Positions 1 through 6,851 of a stretch of 24,489 nucleotides of DNA are shown piece by piece. Numbering within the stretch: position 1 is the first letter of the stretch; the number at the start of each line of letters is the position of its first letter. The notes below the pieces were generated by a model. It searched no databases. It was not told where the DNA came from and saw nothing but the letters and a program-made list of their open reading frames with translations. The position numbers were made by a program, and so were the translations under genes. The stretch spans positions 1 to 24,489 of the forward strand of contig JAJZPJ010000015.1 of assembly GCA_021811225.1 (NCBI GenBank), read 5' to 3'. The DNA comes from Pseudomonadota bacterium (GTDB lineage: Bacteria; Pseudomonadota; Gammaproteobacteria; Burkholderiales; Rhodocyclaceae).

Positions 1-749
1 ACGCCCATGCCCACGTCAGCGCCGCAGAAGTGGCCAGGCACGCGAAGATCGTGTTCACCATGGTGGCCGACGCGCCCGACGTCGCCCAGGTCTGCCTGGG
101 CGAGGGCGGTATCGCCGAGGGTGCCGGTGCCGGTCACATCGTCGTGGACATGAGCACCATCGCTCCGGCCGCGGCGCGCGACATCGGCGCCCGGTTGGCT
201 GCCCGTGGCGTCGAGTTCCTCGATGCGCCGGTGTCCGGCGGCGAGGTCGGCGCCATCAATGCGGCGCTGACCATCATGGTGGGCGGCAAGGCCGCGGTGT
301 TCGAGACCCTCCTGCCGTTGTTCAACATCCTCGGCAAATCGGTGACGCTGATCGGCGATTCGGGCGCGGGGCAGGTGGCCAAGGCCTGCAACCAGATCCT
401 CACCGGCGTCGGTGTTGCGGCCGTGGCGGAGGCCTTCAACTTTGCCCGGAAGAGCGGCGTCGATGCCGCCAAGGTGCGCGAGGCCCTGATGGGCGGCTTC
501 GCCTACAGCAGGATTCTGGAGAACCATGGACAGCGCATGCTCGACCGCAACTTCAAGCCGGGCTTCAAATCCTGGATGCACCAGAAGGATCTGCGCATCG
601 TCATGGAAGAGGCTCACAGCCTCGGCCTGATGCTGCCCAGCGCGGCGGCGACGGCGCAGATGTTCAACGCCATGGTCGGATCCAACCTGGGCGAGGAGGA
701 TTCGATCGCCATGCTGAAGCTGCTGGAGACCATGAGCGGACAGGCATGA
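1..749 (+). CDS. 2-hydroxy-3-oxopropionate (tartronate semialdehyde) reductase-like dehydrogenase, 5' part missing
   Basis: This beta-hydroxyacid dehydrogenase reads in frame from the first complete codon at position 3, so its start lies outside the window. About 248 of roughly 290 residues are visible. The N-terminal GxGxxG dinucleotide-binding loop is not seen. The substrate-binding signature DAPVSGGEVGA and the catalytic-lysine helix GAGQVAKACNQ are intact, and DRNFKPGFKSWMHQKDL matches GarR/GlxR-type enzymes closely. Family knowledge: these cytosolic enzymes reduce tartronate semialdehyde to D-glycerate with NAD(P)H in glyoxylate and glycerate metabolism. Related 3-hydroxyisobutyrate dehydrogenases share the fold, so the exact substrate is inferred. 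The next gene starts about 40 bp downstream, but no functional link is apparent. Confidence 0.88.
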   Translation, partial: AHAHVSAAEVARHAKIVFTMVADAPDVAQVCLGEGGIAEGAGAGHIVVDMSTIAPAAARDIGARLAARGVEFLDAPVSGGEVGAINAALTIMVGGKAAVFETLLPLFNILGKSVTLIGDSGAGQVAKACNQILTGVGVAAVAEAFNFARKSGVDAAKVREALMGGFAYSRILENHGQRMLDRNFKPGFKSWMHQKDLRIVMEEAHSLGLMLPSAAATAQMFNAMVGSNLGEEDSIAMLKLLETMSGQA

Positions 750-790
750 GGCCGGGCTTCGTCGGCCTGGGCGTGCACTCCCACCTCTGA

Positions 791-3391
791 GTGCGGCCGC
801 AGATGATCGCCCGCGCAGACCAGCTCAGCGAAGACGAGCTGCGCAAGATCCTGCTCCAGCAGCAGGCAATTCTCGACAACGCCACCGTCGGCATCCTGTT
901 CTCGCGCAACCGCCTGCTCGTCTCCAGCAACGCGCTCTGTGCCGAGATGTTCGGCTACGCAAGCGACGAACTGGCCGGATTGGCCGCCGTGACGCTCTAC
1001 CCCTCCGCCGAGGCTTATCGGGAGCTCGGGCACGCGGCGGCGCCGGTGCTGTCCGCGGGATCGGCCTTCCACGCGGAGACCCAGTTCAAGCGCAAGGACG
1101 GCTCGCTGTTCTGGTGCCGCGTTTCGGCCAAGGCCGTCGATGCCCTGCGTCCTCAGGACGGCACCATCTGGATCATCGAGGACGTCAGCGAGGACCGGAT
1201 GCTGCGCGAGGCGCTGGAGCAATCGATCAGCGAGCTCGGGGCGATCTTCGAGACCGCCGTGATCGGCATTGTCGTCCTGCGCAACCGCAGGGTTGCGCGT
1301 TGCAACCGCCGCATGGAGGAGTTGTTCGGTTATGAGCCCGGCGAGATGCTCGGGCAGTCCACGCGGCTGTGGTATTTCACCGAGGAGGACTATACCGGCC
1401 CGGCCGCGGCAGCCTATCCCGATCTGGCTCGGGGCAACCTGCACCAGCGCGAGCAACTGTTCCGGCGCAAGGACGGCTCATCGTTCTGGAGCAGGCTCTC
1501 GGCGCGAGCCTTCGATCCCGCCCGGCCGGAGGCGGGGGCGGTCGGTCTGTTCGAGGACATCACCGAGAAGAAACTGGCCGAAGCCCGTGTGCGTGCCGCG
1601 CTCGATGAGCAGGAGATGATTTTCAACAACGCCGCGGTCGCCATCATGTTCGTCAGGAACCGCGTCATCCAGCGCTGCAACCGCCGTCTCGAGGACATGT
1701 TCGGCTACTCCGAGGGCGAACTGGTCGGCAACTCGACCTTGATGCTGTTTTCGACCGTGAGGGAATACGACAGCTTCGGCGCGGTGGTCGCCGAGACCCT
1801 CCGCCGCGGCGAAACCCTGGTCCAAGAGATTCGGGTTCAGCGCAAGGACGGCAGCCGGTTCTGGCTGCGCGCCACCGGACGCAAGACCGATGCCCCCGGC
1901 ACGGTGCTCGACGTGATCTGGATTTTCGAGGATGTCACCGGGCGCCATCAGGCCGAGGAGGCCCTGGCGCGCGCGCGCGACGAACTGGAGTTGCGCGTGG
2001 CCGAAAGGACCGCCGAGCTGGCCAGCACCAACGAGCAGTTGCAGGAGGAGATCTTCGAGCGCCTGCAGGCCGAGCAGCGCATCTGGGATCTGGCGCACCA
2101 CGACGCCCTGACCGGCCTGCCCAATCGCAGCCTGCTGCTCGACCGCCTCGACCAGGCACTGACCCAGGCGGCACGTTCCCGGCACCGGCTGGCGGTGCTC
2201 TTCCTCGACCTCGACCGTTTCAAGAGCATCAACGACACGCTCGGCCACGCCGTCGGCGATCAGTTGCTGAGGCACGTCGCCGAGCGCCTGCGCGCCGCGG
2301 TGCGCGCCGTCGATACCGTATCCCGCTTGGGCGGCGACGAATTCGTGATGGTGCTGCACGAGATCGACCGTCCCGACGACGCGGTGCAGGTCGCCGAGAA
2401 GGTCATCGCGGCACTGGACCAGGCGGTGGTGGTCGATGGCCATCAACTGCACGCCACGCCGTCGATCGGCATCAGCATTTATCCCGACGACGGCAGCGAC
2501 GCCTATGCGCTGATGAAGAACGCCGACACGGCGATGTATCACGCCAAGGCCAGCGGCCGCAACAATTTCCAGTTCTACACCGGGAAGATGAATCAGGAAG
2601 CGACGCGCCTGTTCAATCTGGAGACCCGGCTGCGCGGCGCCATCGACCGAGGCGAGTTTTTGCTCCACTATCAGCCGCTGATCGACGGCCAGAAGAACAC
2701 CGTGTGCGGCATGGAGGCGCTGGTCCGCTGGCAGGATCCGGAGCGGGGCATGATTTCGCCCGCCGAGTTCATTCCGGTGGCGGAGGAGACCGGAATGATC
2801 GTGCCGCTGGGCCTGTGGGTGCTGAGAGAGGCCTGTCGCCAGAACGGCGCCTGGCAGGCGCAGGCTTACCCGCCGCTGCCGGTGTCGGTGAATATTTCGC
2901 CGCGCCAGTTTCGCGAGAAGGGGCTGGTGGACTCGGTGCGTGCCATCCTGGCGGAGACCGGCCAGCCGCCCAGGCTGCTCGAACTGGAGATCACCGAGTC
3001 GACCCTGATGCAAGACGCCGAAGAGACCCTGGAAAAGCTGCGCCAGATAGCGGACATGGGCGTGCGGCTGGCGGTCGACGACTTCGGTACCGGCTATTCC
3101 AGCTTGAGCTACCTGAAGCGCTTTCCGGTGCACAAGCTGAAGATCGACCAGAGTTTCGTCCGCGACCTGGGGGTCGATCGCGACGACGCCGCCATCGTCG
3201 CGGCCATCATTGCCCTGGCGCGCGCGCTGGAACTCAATGTGCTGGCGGAGGGTGTGGAGACCGACGCCCAGTTCGCGAAGCTGACCAATTTCGGCTGCGT
3301 CGAGTTCCAGGGCTTCCTGTTTTCCCGGCCGCTCGCGCCAGAAAACGCGGAGGCCATCTTCAGGCCGCCGGCGCTGCGGCTTCGGGCATAA
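791..3391 (+). CDS. PAS-PAS-PAS-GGDEF-EAL cyclic-di-GMP turnover protein
   Basis: This 866-aa soluble signalling protein has no predicted membrane segment. Three PAS domains occupy about residues 27-134, 151-258 and 277-384. A coiled coil (about 385-432) leads into a GGDEF domain (about 436-600) and an EAL domain (about 615-860). The diguanylate cyclase A-site GGDEF (514-518) is intact. An RxxD inhibitory site (RAVD) lies exactly five residues upstream of it, suggesting product feedback. The EAL motif (642-644) and the DDFGTGYSSL, KIDQSFV and AEGVET blocks are present, so the phosphodiesterase half also looks active. The start is uncertain: GTG at 791 and in-frame ATG at 803 are both possible, and neither has a clear ribosome-binding site. 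Ligands of the PAS domains cannot be read from sequence. Confidence 0.93.
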   Translation: MRPQMIARADQLSEDELRKILLQQQAILDNATVGILFSRNRLLVSSNALCAEMFGYASDELAGLAAVTLYPSAEAYRELGHAAAPVLSAGSAFHAETQFKRKDGSLFWCRVSAKAVDALRPQDGTIWIIEDVSEDRMLREALEQSISELGAIFETAVIGIVVLRNRRVARCNRRMEELFGYEPGEMLGQSTRLWYFTEEDYTGPAAAAYPDLARGNLHQREQLFRRKDGSSFWSRLSARAFDPARPEAGAVGLFEDITEKKLAEARVRAALDEQEMIFNNAAVAIMFVRNRVIQRCNRRLEDMFGYSEGELVGNSTLMLFSTVREYDSFGAVVAETLRRGETLVQEIRVQRKDGSRFWLRATGRKTDAPGTVLDVIWIFEDVTGRHQAEEALARARDELELRVAERTAELASTNEQLQEEIFERLQAEQRIWDLAHHDALTGLPNRSLLLDRLDQALTQAARSRHRLAVLFLDLDRFKSINDTLGHAVGDQLLRHVAERLRAAVRAVDTVSRLGGDEFVMVLHEIDRPDDAVQVAEKVIAALDQAVVVDGHQLHATPSIGISIYPDDGSDAYALMKNADTAMYHAKASGRNNFQFYTGKMNQEATRLFNLETRLRGAIDRGEFLLHYQPLIDGQKNTVCGMEALVRWQDPERGMISPAEFIPVAEETGMIVPLGLWVLREACRQNGAWQAQAYPPLPVSVNISPRQFREKGLVDSVRAILAETGQPPRLLELEITESTLMQDAEETLEKLRQIADMGVRLAVDDFGTGYSSLSYLKRFPVHKLKIDQSFVRDLGVDRDDAAIVAAIIALARALELNVLAEGVETDAQFAKLTNFGCVEFQGFLFSRPLAPENAEAIFRPPALRLRA

Positions 3392-3421
3392 TGCCGCTTT
3401 CGAGATAACGAGGATATTGTT

Positions 3422-3766
3422 ATGACCCCGATCACCACCGACAGCGGCCTCGTCATCGAGGACATCAGCATCGGCAGCGGCGATGAGGCCGGCACCGGGC
3501 AGACCGTTTCGGTCCATTACACCGGCTGGTTGATCGACGGCACCAAGTTCGATTCGAGCAAGGACCGCAACGAGCCCTTCGAGTTTCCGCTCGGGGCCCG
3601 CTGGGTGATCGCCGGTTGGGACGAGGGCGTGGTCGGGATGAGGATAGGCGGCAGGCGCAAGCTCACCATCCCGCCGGAACTCGGTTACGGCGCGCGCGGC
3701 GCCGGCGGCGTGATTCCGCCCGATGCCACCCTGGTGTTCGAGGTCGAACTGTTAGGCTTGAGCTGA
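3422..3766 (+). CDS. FKBP-type peptidyl-prolyl cis-trans isomerase
   Basis: This 114-aa single-domain FKBP has no signal peptide, so it is probably cytosolic. The conserved FKBP core is present: VHYTGWLIDGTKFDSS, the VIAGWDEGV segment, the KLTIPPELGYG block, and the C-terminal GVIPPDATLVFEVELL strand. Family role: catalyses cis-trans isomerisation of Xaa-Pro bonds to help folding. An AACGAGGA ribosome-binding sequence precedes the ATG. The length is typical of the minimal FKBP fold. The aminotransferase gene begins 14 bp after the stop, so the two are probably cotranscribed, although the pairing suggests no obvious shared pathway. Confidence 0.93.
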   Translation: MTPITTDSGLVIEDISIGSGDEAGTGQTVSVHYTGWLIDGTKFDSSKDRNEPFEFPLGARWVIAGWDEGVVGMRIGGRRKLTIPPELGYGARGAGGVIPPDATLVFEVELLGLS

Positions 3767-3780
3767 ACGCCGTCCCCGCC

Positions 3781-4950
3781 GTGTCCGCCGCGCCGCCGCT
3801 GACGCTGCCGTCGAAGCTGCCGCAGGTCGGCACGACGATCTTCACCGTGATGTCGAAGCTCGCCGGCGAATGCGGCGCCGTCAACCTAGCGCAGGGCTTC
3901 CCGGACTTCTCGGCACCGCAGCGACTGTTCGATCTGGTCGCGCAGCACATCGCCGCGGGACGCAATCAATACGCGCCGATGGCCGGCGCCGCCCCGTTGC
4001 GCGAGGCCATCGCCGAAAAGGTGGGCGCGCTTTACGCAGCGAACTACGAGGTCGAGACCGAGATCACCGTCACCGCCGGTGCGACCCAGGCGATTCACAC
4101 CGCGATCTCGGCTTGCGTCCGGCCCGGCGACGAGGTCATCGTCTTCGCGCCGGTGTATGACGCCTACGTGCCGGGCATCGACTTGAACGGCGGCCGCGCG
4201 GTGGTCGCGCACCTGCGCTTTCCCGACTATCGGCCCGACTGGGACGAGGTGCGGACCCTGATCACCCCACGCACCCGGATGATCATCATCAATTCGCCGC
4301 ACAACCCCAGCGGCGCGGTGTGGTCGGCCGACGACCTCGACCGGCTGGCGGCGCTGACCCGGAACACCGATATCGTCGTCGTCAGCGACGAGGTCTATGA
4401 ACACATCGTTTTCGCCGACAGCGGACAGCGGCACCACAGCGTCGCGGCGCATCCGCAGTTGCGCGAGCGCAGCTTCGTCGTCTCCAGCTTCGGCAAGACC
4501 TATCACGTCACCGGTTGGAAGATCGCCTACTGCCTGGCGCCGGCGCAACTGACGGCAGAGTTCCGCAAGGCGCACCAGTTCGTGGTGTTTGCGGTGAACC
4601 ATCCGATGCAGCTGGCGCTGGCCGACTTCATGCGCGAGCGACCGGAGTTTGCCCTGGGGCTGGCGGCCTTCTACCAGGGCAAGCGGGATTTTTTCCGCGC
4701 CGCGCTCGCCGCCTCCAGATTTGAACTGCTGCCCTGTGCCGGTACCTATTTCCAACTGGCGCGCTACGCGGCGATCTCGGCTGAGCCCGATACCGAATTC
4801 GTGCAGCGCCTGACGCGCGAGCACGGCGTCGCGGCGATTCCGGTGTCGGTGTTCTATCCCTGCCTCGAAGATCGGCGCGTGATCCGCTTCTGCTTCGCCA
4901 AGAGCGAGGAGACGCTGGCCGCCGCAGCAGAGCGGCTGGTCAGCGTTTAG
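3781..4950 (+). CDS. ybdL: Methionine aminotransferase-like PLP enzyme (YbdL family)
   Basis: This 389-aa class I/II aminotransferase resembles E. coli YbdL along its whole length. Shared blocks include SKLPQ-GTTIFT near the N terminus, NLAQGFPDF, NQYAPM, TVTAGATQAIH, NSPHNPSGAVW, SDEVYEHI and HPQLRERSF. The PLP-binding lysine is Lys239 in SSFGKTYHVTGWK. YbdL prefers methionine, histidine and phenylalanine as amino donors; that substrate range is inferred here from family membership. The reading frame is open upstream into the FKBP gene, but homology begins just after GTG 3781, so that codon is taken as the start. No strong ribosome-binding site is visible there, which fits translational coupling to the FKBP gene ending 14 bp earlier. 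Confidence 0.92.
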   Translation: MSAAPPLTLPSKLPQVGTTIFTVMSKLAGECGAVNLAQGFPDFSAPQRLFDLVAQHIAAGRNQYAPMAGAAPLREAIAEKVGALYAANYEVETEITVTAGATQAIHTAISACVRPGDEVIVFAPVYDAYVPGIDLNGGRAVVAHLRFPDYRPDWDEVRTLITPRTRMIIINSPHNPSGAVWSADDLDRLAALTRNTDIVVVSDEVYEHIVFADSGQRHHSVAAHPQLRERSFVVSSFGKTYHVTGWKIAYCLAPAQLTAEFRKAHQFVVFAVNHPMQLALADFMRERPEFALGLAAFYQGKRDFFRAALAASRFELLPCAGTYFQLARYAAISAEPDTEFVQRLTREHGVAAIPVSVFYPCLEDRRVIRFCFAKSEETLAAAAERLVSV

Positions 4951-4951
4951 G

Positions 4952-5153
4952 GCACTAGGCCGCTGCGCGGCACAAGTGCTCGTAATTGTCCCGGGAAAGG
5001 CCTCGGGACAAAACGAGCACTAGGCCGCTGCGCGGCACAAGTGCTCGTAATTGTCCTGGGAAAGGCCTCGGGACAAAACGAGCACTAGGCCGCTGCGCGG
5101 CACAAGTGCTCGTAATTGTCCCGGGAAAGGCCTCGGGACAAAACGAGCACTAG
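4952..5153. repeat. Array of three 65-bp tandem palindromic repeat units plus a 7-bp remnant
   Basis: Three head-to-tail 65-bp units start at 4952, 5017 and 5082, followed by the first 7 bp of a fourth unit at 5147-5153. Units 1 and 3 are identical; unit 2 differs by a C-to-T change at 5057. Each unit can form a long hairpin: GTGCTCGT pairs with ACGAGCAC and, inside it, TGTCCCG pairs with CGGGACA, with a 10-nt loop. A second small hairpin (GCCGC-tgc-GCGGC) precedes it. The array fills the gap between two convergent genes, and the remnant supplies the stop codon of the gene on the minus strand. It resembles a REP-like intergenic element and could act as a bidirectional terminator or mRNA stabiliser; that role is inferred. 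Confidence 0.93.
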
Positions 5154-6250
5154 CCTTCGACCATGCGGCGGATGACGGCGTTGAAGGGGGTTATCCACTC
5201 GGGCGCGAACTGGTTGTCGCAGGCATTCACCTCGGCGATCGCGCGCAGCAGGGAGCGCGACTGGCCGCGATGGCTGTGCTTCAGGGTGACCGCCTCGAAG
5301 GCATCGACGATGGCCAGGATTTTCGCGCCGGCGCAGATCGCCTCTCCCCTGAGTTGCTGCGGATAGCCGCCGCCGTCGGGCATCTCGTGGTGCTGGGCGA
5401 CCATCCTGGCGGCCTCCCGCCAACCCTCCATGCGTTCGAGCAGGCCAGCGGCCTGGGTCGGGTGGTTGTGCAGCAGGCGCCTGTCCTCGTCGGTGAGCTT
5501 CTCCACCTTGAGCCAGACGGATTCGGGCAGGAACATCATGCCGACATCGTGCAGATAGATGGACGCCTCCAGTTGCGCGGCATCGACCGGCTTGCCGGCG
5601 GCACGGTTGGTGTCCTGCGCGAGTTGCAGCAGGCGCTTGCTGCGCCCCTTGAACAGCGGCGAACGCGCTTCGAATTGCAGCGCCAGTGAGCGGAAGAAGC
5701 GCAGATCGGCGGCGACGTTCTCCGGGCCGCGGGCGATCGCCGAGGGATGCGGGCGGAGTATGCGGGCGGCGCCGGCCGGGCGGAAGCCGGTGACCGCCTC
5801 GATCAGCAGCACCGCGCCTTCGTCGAGGGACTCCTTCTCGGCGCCGGCCAGCTTCTCCAGGCCGCCGATCAGTTCGAGCAGCTTCAGCTGCTCGAGCGGG
5901 CGCTTGCCGCTCAGGGCCTCCATCGCCAGTTCGAGCCGGTCCATGGCCAGCAGGATCACTTCGGCGAGCAGCTCCGAAAAGTCCGCTTCGCCGGCGCGCA
6001 GCCGCGCCAGCAGCGTCTCGATCGGGTGGGCGATGGCCACGCCCAGATCCACCTTGCAGATGGCGGCATTGCCCTTGACGTTGTGCAGGGCGCGAAACAG
6101 ATTGGCGATCAGGGCCATGTCGCCCGGCGTCGCCCTGAGTCGGGCGATGTCGCGCTCGATATTCGGCACCTGATCGGTCAGGTCGTCGATGAATTCCTGC
6201 AACGATTCACGGTCGGCGATACGGGACTGGAGCAAGGCGGTGCTGTCCAT
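5150..6250 (-). CDS. HPt domain plus HD-GYP domain signalling protein
   Basis: This 366-aa cytosolic protein has an N-terminal histidine phosphotransfer domain, with the phosphoacceptor candidate His56 in LFRALHNVKGNA. The C-terminal part (about 185-325) is an HD-GYP-type domain with HD at 234-235, HHE at 287-289 and GYP at 295-297 within HHEMPDGGGYP. HD-GYP proteins usually hydrolyse c-di-GMP. Two positions look degenerate: the usual lysine after HDxG is Met, and the first metal-ligand histidine of the HT/SxRV motif appears replaced in GRSKRLL. Activity is therefore uncertain. The HPt domain suggests phosphorelay control. The stop codon lies in the truncated fourth repeat unit. The ATG start at 6250 has only a weak ribosome-binding site. 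Confidence 0.85.
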   Translation of the reverse strand: MDSTALLQSRIADRESLQEFIDDLTDQVPNIERDIARLRATPGDMALIANLFRALHNVKGNAAICKVDLGVAIAHPIETLLARLRAGEADFSELLAEVILLAMDRLELAMEALSGKRPLEQLKLLELIGGLEKLAGAEKESLDEGAVLLIEAVTGFRPAGAARILRPHPSAIARGPENVAADLRFFRSLALQFEARSPLFKGRSKRLLQLAQDTNRAAGKPVDAAQLEASIYLHDVGMMFLPESVWLKVEKLTDEDRRLLHNHPTQAAGLLERMEGWREAARMVAQHHEMPDGGGYPQQLRGEAICAGAKILAIVDAFEAVTLKHSHRGQSRSLLRAIAEVNACDNQFAPEWITPFNAVIRRMVEG

Positions 6251-6280
6251 GGAGTCTGCTGCCGCGAGGGTGATTGCAGC

Positions 6281-6309
6281 AACATACGGCAGACATAGGC
6301 GATGCGCAA
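6281..6309 (-). promoter_or_regulatory. Candidate sigma70 promoter for the HPt/HD-GYP gene
   Basis: On the minus strand, TTGCGC (6309-6304) and TATGTT (6286-6281) are separated by exactly 17 bp. They lie about 30 bp upstream of the ATG at 6250. The -10 matches four of six consensus bases and the -35 only the leading TTG, so this is a moderate candidate recognised by eye. Confidence 0.35.
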
Positions 6310-6366
6310 GGGTGCCGGCCAGGCGTGGTCACGCGGCGGCCGCAGCGCAATTCCGGTCGGGGCGGG

Positions 6367-6711
6367 TCAGGTGGGCATCCGGCCGTATTCCGGGTGCTCC
6401 GCGGCCGCCCTGCCGGGTGCGCAGGCGGCGAGAAACTCGGGATCGTAATCGCCGACCGCCTCGACGAAAGGGTCGCAGTTCTCCAGCAGCGTGGCCACGC
6501 TCTCACGCGATAGCGCGCGCGCTTCGTCCGTGAGCGGCGATAGCCAAAGCCCGGCGAGAGCTTCGTAGTTGCCGATGCAAAGCCAAGTGCCTTTCGCTTC
6601 GGGCGGCATCGCCATCTCCGGCAAATAGCCGCCACCGGCGGCAGCGCGGCTGCGGAAGGAAAGCTCGAACCCCAACTGCTGCGCGCGCTGGCGCAAGGTG
6701 CTCCAGGTCAT
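6367..6711 (-). CDS. Hypothetical protein, 114 aa
   Basis: I do not recognise this protein. It is a 114-aa soluble product without a signal peptide or membrane segment. The middle part (about residues 40-95) is rich in Trp, Leu and acidic residues, with a WLCIGNYEALAGLWLSPLTD stretch followed by two predicted helices. Expression is supported by a strong ribosome-binding sequence (GAGGAGAAGG) 3 bp before the ATG at 6711. It lies between glnS (same strand, upstream in transcription by about 140 bp) and the HPt/HD-GYP gene. It could be a small regulator or binding protein; no function is assigned. Confidence 0.6.
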   Translation of the reverse strand: MTWSTLRQRAQQLGFELSFRSRAAAGGGYLPEMAMPPEAKGTWLCIGNYEALAGLWLSPLTDEARALSRESVATLLENCDPFVEAVGDYDPEFLAACAPGRAAAEHPEYGRMPT

Positions 6712-6821
6712 GACCTTCTCCTCGGATTGTGGCCGCCGCTGTCCGGCACGGCGGCAGGCATCCGCCCTTTGTAGGCCATCCGCGGCGGAATGTCATGACG
6801 CGCCGCACCAGAGCGATCGGG

Positions 6822-6851
6822 GGCCGCGCTGGCCCTGCGCTAAGCGCGGCC
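6822..6851 (-). terminator. Hairpin directly after glnS, possible terminator
   Basis: A perfect 9-bp inverted repeat (GGCCGCGCT at 6822-6830 and AGCGCGGCC at 6843-6851) with a 12-nt loop begins within the glnS stop codon on the minus strand. There is no U-tract after it, so intrinsic termination is only a possibility; it may instead protect the mRNA 3' end. Confidence 0.4.

Noticed and set aside
1478..3517. 679-codon open frame on the minus strand
   Set aside because: It lies antisense to the GGDEF-EAL gene, has no domain-like pattern and is rich in Ala, Gly, Arg and Gln as expected from GC-rich codon shadowing.
4952..5153. CRISPR array
   Set aside because: The 65-bp units are repeated in full without variable spacers, and no cas-like gene is nearby.
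5051..5689. 212-codon plus-strand frame running through the repeats
   Set aside because: It spans the palindromic repeats and the antisense of the HPt/HD-GYP gene and shows no protein-family pattern.
6732..6755. Inverted repeat GCCGCCG/CGGCGGC as a terminator or operator
   Set aside because: Short GC-rich inverted repeats are expected by chance in this composition, and it has no U-tract or symmetrical promoter context.
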